64,000 nt of DNA from Echinarachnius parma. Lineage: Eukaryota; Echinodermata; Echinoidea; Clypeasteroida; Echinarachniidae. Positions 62,101 through 64,000 of this stretch are shown here, one piece after another. The DNA lies in the NCBI GenBank assembly GCA_037951105.1, contig JBAMJV010008980.1, forward strand, positions 1 through 64,000, given 5' to 3'. The number at the start of each line of letters is the position of its first letter. Positions within the stretch are counted from its first letter, which is position 1. The notes beneath the pieces were generated by a model. That model ran no database searches. It had not been told where the DNA came from and was given only the letters and a program-made list of their open reading frames with translations. The translations under genes and the position numbers were made by a program.

Positions 62101-62309
62101 GCATGCTGAATCTTTATGAAATATTATCAAAACCTCAATATCGCCAACGATTACTTTTTGTTAATCGGGCATTGAACATGAGTATTGTTTTTTTTAAATT
62201 AAATATGTACATGTATATTGCACATAATTCAACTGTATTGACATACCTGATGTGCCTTCTAAACTTTGCTCTAAACTCCCCTTCATCATGTTCATGCGCT
62301 CGAGACTTC
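37766..62309 (-). CDS. Roco-family GTPase with ZU5-UPA-Death C-terminus (5'-partial, 21 exons)
   Basis: Twenty-one minus-strand exons, each bounded by AG/GT, join in compatible phases to about 1,098 codons ending in TAG at 37766. Domain order in the visible protein: Ser/Glu-rich lead (1-42), Roc GTPase (about 43-240; G3 in DFAGYETYYTTHQ, G4-like GTHKKS), COR (about 255-600; LDPRWLVDVF), ZU5 (about 610-750; GG-x-L-x-V then LTIPPGA, PHCAIIPD), UPA (about 755-875), charged linker with KKRR cluster (880-975), Death domain (about 975-1055). Roco proteins are Roc-COR dimeric GTPases; ZU5-UPA-Death is the autoinhibited module of UNC5, PIDD and ankyrins. I infer a cytosolic GTPase-controlled death-fold adaptor. 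No kinase or WD40 domain is seen on the C-terminal side; the N-terminus and P-loop lie beyond the visible exons. The ZU5 exon carries three homopolymer-length frame breaks. DAPK-like or MFHAS1-like database names are possible, but the ZU5-UPA part argues for a separate Roco subgroup. Confidence 0.9.
38850..38913 (-). CDS. exon: acidic linker before Death domain
   Basis: This 64-nt exon lies between ATGACAG and GTAAGA. It encodes ASEEESDNEWPDVTDAGG. The ASEEESD run looks like a casein kinase 2 type acidic site. It follows the basic cluster two exons upstream, so an intramolecular charge pair is possible. Confidence 0.75.
39713..39756 (-). CDS. exon: linker micro-exon (44 nt)
   Basis: This 44-nt exon lies between TTGCAG and GTGAGT. 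It encodes ETGSSTRPVKNQNP, a flexible linker. Phases fit both neighbours. Confidence 0.75.
40283..40346 (-). CDS. exon: linker with basic cluster
   Basis: This 64-nt exon lies between TGTACAG and GTAAGA. It encodes HEQSSRGEKRRGKKRRL. The GEKRRGKKRRL cluster resembles a nuclear localisation signal or an acidic-membrane binding site. This is inference only. Confidence 0.8.
40530..40860. repeat. intronic repeat: two units of about 175 bp
   Basis: CATCTGTTTGTAACCAAACT TGATTGGTAGATG appears at about 40610 and 40765, each followed by CATGATATT-TGGGGTC and GGTCAAA repeats. Preceded by CCGTCCTCCGTCC. The CCGTCCGTCC motif returns near 46055. Confidence 0.8.
41021..41345. repeat. intronic minisatellite with palindromic unit
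   Basis: About ten units of 25-30 bp built on TTTGACTAGAAATTCTAGTC, whose halves GACTAGAA and TTCTAGTC are inverse. Units degrade to TTTGACTAGAAAAATATAGT and spread over two blocks (41021-41115 and 41185-41345). Confidence 0.85.
41596..41715 (-). CDS. exon: linker between UPA and Death domain, part 1
   Basis: This 120-nt exon (40 codons) lies between CCACAG and GTAAGT. It encodes a low-complexity, probably disordered peptide (INVGKNGNAGQQPESKQ, then ESTLRTAESRTP). No domain recognised. Confidence 0.8.
42238..42385 (-). CDS. exon: UPA domain, C-terminal part
   Basis: This 148-nt exon lies between TTTTCAG and GTTAGT. It encodes a helix, then WDFRLDMDERSLHSVEV and SYLLFSAEYQ, consistent with the last UPA strands. 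Confidence 0.85.
42490..42985. repeat. intronic 21-bp minisatellite
   Basis: About twenty units of GGGCAAAACCATGTCATATT plus C. Because 21 is a multiple of three, a plus-strand frame (42555-42827) stays open as heptads of MSYSGKT. It lies antisense in an intron and is probably not translated. Confidence 0.9.
43330..43568 (-). mobile_element. tRNA-derived SINE
   Basis: On the minus strand GTAGTGGCTAAGCGGTTAGA (A box) is followed by GGTCCCGGGTTCGAATCCAG (B box) and by TCCCG/CGGGA anticodon-stem halves around CAT. A body of about 170 bp follows. The head lies at 43501-43568. Confidence 0.75.
43838..43954 (-). CDS. exon: UPA domain, middle
   Basis: This 117-nt phase 0 exon lies between ATTTAG and GTGAGC. 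It encodes DVCAKEELFHYRPIRAEKE followed by IPVYKEAMKMTC, matching the helix and strands in the middle of UPA. Confidence 0.85.
44173..44217. repeat. intronic poly-G tract
   Basis: Two runs of about 20 G separated by one A. Likely G-quadruplex former and a known source of assembly error. Confidence 0.9.
44405..44640 (-). CDS. exon: ZU5 end and UPA start
   Basis: This 236-nt exon lies between AAAGTAG and GTGAGC. It encodes VELFLTHFSPNQI, the closing strand of ZU5 with its FS motif, then FLPAYMPGDQQPVLHVWLYS, which matches the first UPA strands (in UNC5 a similar hydrophobic strand then RVYC). Confidence 0.9.
44973..45289 (-). CDS. exon: ZU5 domain (with three frame breaks)
   Basis: This 317-nt exon lies between GCGCAG and GTAGGT. 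The pieces read YEYESKVIDDS, GGELHVDTFGFKLTIPP, GAMPAGERQKVCLRVL, and CKLWFQVTNGGKQF through LTVPHCAIIPD to VNVVLYRGRDDGD. These are the ordered blocks of a ZU5 domain, but they fall in different frames. The steps lie in a G pair (near 45256), a run of six G (about 45205-45210) and a T pair (plus-strand A pair) near 45110, each of which needs one base more or less. Splice phases on both sides still match the neighbours. Homopolymer errors in the assembly explain this best; recent gene decay is the alternative. Confidence 0.85.
45640..46090. repeat. dispersed repeat family B, copy 5, and CCGTCC tract
   Basis: CACAAAGTGAGTGCAATGAG, GAATATCACTTTGCATG and GTATCAACC-CTCATCA match 21220-21400. A GCATTATGTTTTCGGGTTGT CCGTCCGTCC repeat follows at about 46040. 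Confidence 0.65.
46387..46555 (-). CDS. exon: COR domain end and Cys-rich segment
   Basis: This 169-nt exon lies between TTCCAAG and GTAAAA. It encodes AIQQACTELNDLCSAW, then a short Cys-containing strand (FDCPRPDCESRST, PCTEHG), as in the last helix and C-terminal strands of COR in metazoan Roco proteins. CxxxxC and C-x-x-x-H spacing could bind metal, but this is unproven. Confidence 0.85.
46887..46976 (-). CDS. exon: COR domain, acidic loop
   Basis: This 90-nt phase 0 exon lies between TTGACAG and GTAGGC. It encodes VIFLDKSSAAEGGDHEACK followed by a basic run. It continues the COR beta sheet and probably makes a surface loop. Confidence 0.8.
47220..47362 (-). CDS. exon: COR domain, C-terminal part 1
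   Basis: This 143-nt exon lies between TCTGCAG and GTAGTC. It encodes DGLFHRLMCRMARRYG (COR P-x-G-x-F-x-R-L-x-x-x helix) and strands ending DVLIKMMHFPETFVK. Confidence 0.9.
47947..48283 (-). CDS. exon: COR domain, middle
   Basis: This 337-nt exon lies between TTTACAG and GTTAAA. It encodes NGILEESFIKHVW, LIQLMTELDLICPV and FLVPSLL, the conserved COR order of GxLxxxxxxxxW, LMExFxLC and the FLVPSLL strand. It ends in phase 1, completed by the next exon. Confidence 0.93.
48742..49260. mobile_element. mariner-type MITE with long inverted arms
   Basis: Starts CAGGGTGGCCCAAAAAAAAC and ends with its inverse, flanked by TA at 48740-48741 and 49261-49262. Arms of about 175 bp pair nearly throughout (GGAACGGGGCACTTCCCAAA; GATACCAAGAACAGT). 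No transposase. Sits in the intron before the first COR exon's downstream partner. Confidence 0.9.
49405..49635. repeat. intronic minisatellite AGTCCT-n-AGGACT
   Basis: About nine units of 20-28 bp, each AGTCCT, a short A-rich spacer, AGGACT, then GTTGG. Every unit is a small hairpin. Confidence 0.9.
49750..49941 (-). CDS. exon: COR domain, N-terminal winged-helix part
   Basis: This 192-nt phase 0 exon lies between CTGACAG and GTGAGT. It encodes LMTMLAFYHDLGRIIYF, then LVILDPRWLVDVFKEVI. FxHxxGxIxYF followed by ILDPxWLVDVF is a strong COR signature. Confidence 0.93.
50135..50275 (-). CDS. exon: Roc to COR linker and COR start
   Basis: This 141-nt phase 0 exon lies between ATTAG and GTATTG. 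It encodes a helix (IQTLKDKIVEVALDA) and IPLRWMKFEQ, the usual start of COR (P-x-x-W-x-x-hydrophobic-E). Confidence 0.85.
50352..51010. mobile_element. Kolobok/T2-like MITE with internal hairpin
   Basis: TTAA at 50348-50351 and 51011-51014 flank AGGGATAGTTGAGTATTG and, inverted, CAATACTCAACGCTCCCT. The head matches the T2 family of this window. Inside, arms 50563-50650 and 50780-50866 form a near-perfect hairpin of about 87 bp with a CpG-rich loop. A G run lies at about 50967-50988. Confidence 0.85.
51264..51377 (-). CDS. exon: Roc to COR junction, part 1
   Basis: This 114-nt phase 0 exon lies between ATCCAG and GTGAGA. It encodes an amphipathic helix (IASAFATIRDSLKGK) followed by YCGHVIPEYIAVENS, matching the last Roc helix and strand that lead into COR. 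Confidence 0.85.
52605..52765. mobile_element. foldback element 1
   Basis: Arms 52609-52678 and 52691-52763 (GGTCGGTAGGAATTGTTTGC; GGTAACTATGGAA; AAACCCAC) pair around GAGACGAAGCCGA. Intronic. Confidence 0.85.
52771..53017. repeat. TTTTACCGGACGCATGAA minisatellite with inverted ends
   Basis: Five copies of TTTTACCGGACGCATGAA lie in 52830-52932. The block is bounded by TTATAGAATGGG and its inverse CCCATTCTATAA, so the whole may be one small element. Confidence 0.75.
53505..53612. mobile_element. T2-like MITE fragment
   Basis: CTTTCGAGCATGGTAGGGTT, GGTAACTAAAGCTCAGCCTT and the CCCCT end match 4000-4091. Confidence 0.7.
53843..54034 (-). CDS. exon: Roc GTPase, G4-like motif
   Basis: This 192-nt phase 0 exon lies between ATATCAG and GTGATA. 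It encodes FIHEWISLIVAYA, then SSPPIIIVGTHKKS. The hydrophobic strand plus GTHKK occupies the G4 position (classic NKxD; THxD or THKK forms occur in Roc domains). It ends in a basic GKGKKQREK stretch. Confidence 0.9.
54632..54739 (-). CDS. exon: Roc GTPase core strand
   Basis: Acceptor ATTTAG and donor GTAACA bound 108 nt, phase 0 at both ends. The peptide VFLTWRAVYILAFDLSKDL matches the Roc segment after switch II, where a hydrophobic strand leads to an aspartate. It follows on from THQ of the previous exon. Confidence 0.9.
54885..55270 (+). mobile_element. tRNA-headed SINE with L2-like tail
   Basis: TGTGGCAAGATTGGTATAGC resembles an A box and GAGTTTGAACCCGG a B box; a 24-bp part (AACGGGAGATCTCGAGTTTG) is doubled in the head. 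The tail reads TTGTAAAGCGCTTAGGGGCC then GAAGGCGCTATATAAAT, the ending shared by L2-type LINEs and their SINEs in many deuterostomes. Confidence 0.8.
55490..56075. mobile_element. foldback element 2
   Basis: Arms 55490-55640 and 55915-56075 pair (TATACACCTTTCCCCCATA; CGTAACCTGGTGCATCTGTA; GAGTATAGGAAAAGTTGGCA) around a loop of about 275 bp. Intronic. Confidence 0.85.
56474..56647. mobile_element. foldback element 3
   Basis: Arms of about 75 bp (GGATTCCGAGGTGACAGGAA; AAGCACTATGTTC) pair around GAGGGTCGTAGACCCGAA, itself partly self-complementary. Intronic. Confidence 0.9.
56760..57260. other. intronic stretch rich in GCGC
   Basis: CpG-rich relative to flanks (GCGCAGAGCGCGTATTGCGC, AACGCGCGCATC). 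No gene seen. It may be an internal regulatory region or the body of another foldback element. Confidence 0.35.
57281..57326. repeat. perfect 20-bp palindrome with TGACGTCA ends
   Basis: TGACGTCATTCATGGAATAG and its exact inverse with a 6-bp loop. Each arm begins with TGACGTCA, the CREB/ATF consensus. Confidence 0.9.
57500..57684 (-). CDS. exon: Roc GTPase, basic insert and G3 motif
   Basis: Acceptor CTCCCAG and donor GTATGT bound 185 nt. The peptide opens with an acidic then very basic stretch (KKKSRKSKKHDED), continues ILRLVRDKATT, then FTIWDFAGYETYYTTHQ. WDFAG is the Roc G3/switch II signature (DxxG), and the YYTTHQ tail is typical of Roc domains. The basic insert sits where the effector loop between G1 and G3 should be, so it may be a surface loop. 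The G1 P-loop must be in an exon further 5'. Confidence 0.9.
58873..58923. repeat. palindrome TTACGTCATACCTCTG
   Basis: 16-bp arms TTACGTCATACCTCTG and inverse around ATATAACGTCGTTATAT, which is itself a palindrome, so about 50 bp folds almost completely. Confidence 0.9.
59160..59353. mobile_element. foldback element 6
   Basis: ACAGATATTGACT at 59161 pairs with AGTCAATATCTGT at 59341; inside, ATAACATTT and GTTATATTTTT have inverse partners, and the centre holds AGCGCTACGCGCTTC. Intronic. Confidence 0.75.
59414..60056. mobile_element. Tc1/mariner deletion derivative
   Basis: Starts CACTGGGCCCAAAGAG and ends with its inverse, flanked by TA (59412-59413, 60057-60058). Arms of about 100 bp pair. 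The plus strand inside encodes ERNNFPQACISNLVDSI, like the C-terminal WNxIPQxxIxNLVxSM motif of Tc1 transposases, so it is an internally deleted copy that kept the transposase tail. Confidence 0.85.
60650..60800. repeat. T2-like MITE fragment
   Basis: GATGATCTCTCTATTGATTAAT, ATCACATTCA and GGGCGCTCTCTTCTT match the body of copies 1-3. Confidence 0.55.
60990..61195. mobile_element. Kolobok/T2-like MITE, copy
   Basis: GTCAAACTTAATTTTAGTAACC, CCAAAACCTGCACAAATACA and GACTAAGTAAAAAAGCCTG match the other copies in reverse orientation to 3790. Confidence 0.7.
61205..61300. repeat. CCGTAGCCAGGATTTT element end with poly-G
   Basis: GCCCGTAGCCAGGATTTTTC, a widespread invertebrate repeat start, followed by a G run at about 61278-61298. 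Confidence 0.5.
61393..61590. mobile_element. Kolobok/T2-like MITE, copy
   Basis: AAAGGGATAGTTGAGTTCTG then GTCAAACTGAATTTTAGTAA and TAACTCCACCATGCTCAAAA, the clearest head of the family. Confidence 0.75.
61911..61973 (-). CDS. exon: Ser/Glu-rich module 2 (63 nt)
   Basis: Acceptor ATGCAG and donor GTAATG bound a second 63-nt phase 1-1 exon, the same length and phase as the exon before it. It encodes NIEHMAMVDETSEQTAQHES, an acidic, probably disordered peptide. The pair looks like an internally duplicated, skippable module lying upstream of the Roc G3 exon. Confidence 0.65.
62247..62309 (-). CDS. exon: Ser/Glu-rich module 1 (63 nt)
   Basis: Acceptor TTCAG and donor GTATGT bound a 63-nt exon of phase 1-1. 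It encodes a short Met/Ser/Glu-rich peptide with two SLE repeats (SLERMNMMKG, SLEQSLEGTSG). It is the most 5' exon I can support. Its phase asks for an earlier exon ending in G. It can be skipped without changing frame, so it may be a cassette exon. Confidence 0.65.
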
Positions 62310-64000
62310 CTGAAATTTGTCAGATATGATAAGAAGTGTTTCACTATTGTTTAAAAGGATATCATAATCAATACAGTTACATTATATAGGGACGGATTAT
62401 GGTGATGTTTCAAATGCTGCATCCTAAGTTTTTACATGCCATTTTCTATAACTCAAAATGTATTTAATACATCGTTTTCAAATATGTGATGCTGTAAGCC
62501 TGAAAGCCCCTTGCTTTTTTTTTTTAATCACACTACAATTGTATGCAATTAACTAATCTATCTGAAAAATTAGGTCAACAGTCAACACCACACAGATTGA
62601 AGATTTGTGTTCCGGTGTGCATTGTGTATCTGATCACCGGTTAACATATATATACAATATATGTATAAACGTTATCTTTTATTATGCAACACCACCAATG
62701 CCAATCAAAATTACAATTTCAGTATTATTACTGTTAGTAATTACTGTTATTATTACTATTAGTGTATCCTCTAATGTATACAAAATAAATGTTCAGAACT
62801 GTTTGTATATAATCTTGGCAAATGCATTTTATTTCTCCAAATTGTTGTGAAAATAAAATAAAAACATGTTACGATTTTTTGGCAAGGAATCCATTTTGCA
62901 AGTGCAACAGAGGCAACACCATTAAACTATAACACTACGTGGAATGGACGCGTCGAACATTGCACGCTGAATAGCCATTGCATCGACGCGCGACTTGGTT
63001 ATCTTACTTGTCATACATATTGCAATATGTTTGGTACTCAAGATCCAATTTTAACCGTGTTGGGATTACATTTTGTCTTGGTATTGCTCTAACATAGACT
63101 CAATGTATTAGCACCGTAGCTTCATTTATAATTTACATCTTTTTGATGGCAGATATATTGCAACATACATGGATTTATATTTCTTAAAATATTTAGTGAT
63201 ATGACTTGTCGTACATGTCGCCAATATGTATTCAAACTTTCTAGTGGAAAAGGTGCAATGGAAGACCGGTTAGAGTTCAAATTATTTTTGATGATGTTGG
63301 CCTATCTAAATTACTTGTCACACATATTGCTATTGGCATTTATTAATGGGAACTGTATTGTTTTGAGCATCTGTTTTGAGTAATCATTGTTACAACTCCT
63401 TGAGGCCAAGTGCTTGCAAAATTAAGAACATGATGCAGCACACTTTTTTACCATTTATAACTTTCAGTGCTGGATCAGAATGTTTATTCTCTTCTTCTTT
63501 TAACTGTTCCATTCAACTAAGTGATGAGTGTACACTAATGTGCATTTATATGCTATTTGTTTGATTTTAATGATGTGTTTTCGAATTTGTATGACTCCTG
63601 TGTTTTGTTGGTGTTTGTGAAATAAACTGAGTGTTTTAAAAAAATAATCCAGAAATTGTCTGCATATGAAAGTTGGCCTTGTAGCTCTTTAATTCCTCCA
63701 AATAATGCTTTTCTTCTCCTCTCTTTCTGCAATGCTGGAAATAGAAGCAACAAATATGAGGTGAATTATTATTATTATTATTAACTCAATAGAATTACTC
63801 TATACCTAAAACAAAATCTTCCAAGGAGAGAAAATGAGAGAGATAGAGAGGGTAAAAAACAAGTGTCCACACATTTCTCCTGGGATTCACCCCTCTCCCA
63901 TCGCGATACGAAGTTCTTATTTTGGTTAAATTGTCTTTACCAGTTCAAGATACATAATATTTCATGATCTGTAAGTTGCAAATCCGTTCTAAATTGCAGG
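62310..64000. other. 5' intron of the Roco gene, no exon recognised
   Basis: The first visible exon needs an upstream exon ending in phase 1. I looked for a GxxxxGK[ST] P-loop on the minus strand here and found none. AT-rich, with a short TTA repeat near 63765. Confidence 0.45.

Noticed and set aside
63553-63753. Possible 5' exon of the Roco gene with a Lys/Arg-rich helix (KERRRKALFGG)
   Set aside because: An acceptor-like site exists, but I found no donor in the needed phase 1 and no Roco motif.

Overview
The window is animal nuclear DNA: one large intron-rich gene on the minus strand, set in AT-rich, repeat-laden sequence. The repeat types (Kolobok/T2-like MITEs, Tc1/mariner MITEs, RTE- and Tx1-type LINE pieces, tRNA-headed SINEs with an L2-like tail) and the gene architecture suggest a marine invertebrate, probably a deuterostome such as an echinoderm, hemichordate or cephalochordate. 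The species cannot be fixed from sequence alone.

Region 1 (about 0.3-3.0 kb) is a 26-bp satellite with higher-order structure. Region 2 (3-5.2 kb) holds dispersed repeats and a hexamer-rich element. Region 3 (5.22-16.83 kb) is a giant imperfect inverted repeat around a single-copy centre. The centre carries a decayed PIN-like/GCDTTS-type mobile-element protein gene, and the arms carry three datable nested insertions: a TTA-flanked Harbinger-like element, a Tx1-type LINE 3' end with a 6-bp target duplication, and a roughly 1.1-kb element with a 12-bp duplication. Region 4 (17-30.8 kb) is mostly repeats: T2 MITEs, hexamer arrays, two LINE fragments, a near-identical 1,363-bp tandem duplication and several copies of a dispersed non-coding family. 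Region 5 (31-37.7 kb) is AT-rich, with a diverged roughly 700-bp tandem repeat and a CpG-rich inverted repeat.

Region 6 (37.77-62.31 kb, minus strand) is the real gene. Twenty-one exons with consensus splice sites and matching phases join into about 1,098 codons: Roc GTPase (from its G3 motif on), COR, ZU5, UPA, a charged linker and a C-terminal Death domain. The 5' end, including the Roc P-loop, is not seen and probably lies beyond position 64000. The order resembles a Roco signalling GTPase fused to the ZU5-UPA-Death module of UNC5, PIDD and ankyrins, and suggests a regulated death-fold adaptor in apoptosis or innate immunity (inference). The ZU5 exon has three single-base frame breaks, each explained by a homopolymer length difference, so assembly error is more likely than gene death.

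The gene's introns are unusually rich in palindromic DNA: at least six foldback elements, mariner- and Kolobok-type MITEs, and two minisatellites whose repeat unit is itself a palindrome.
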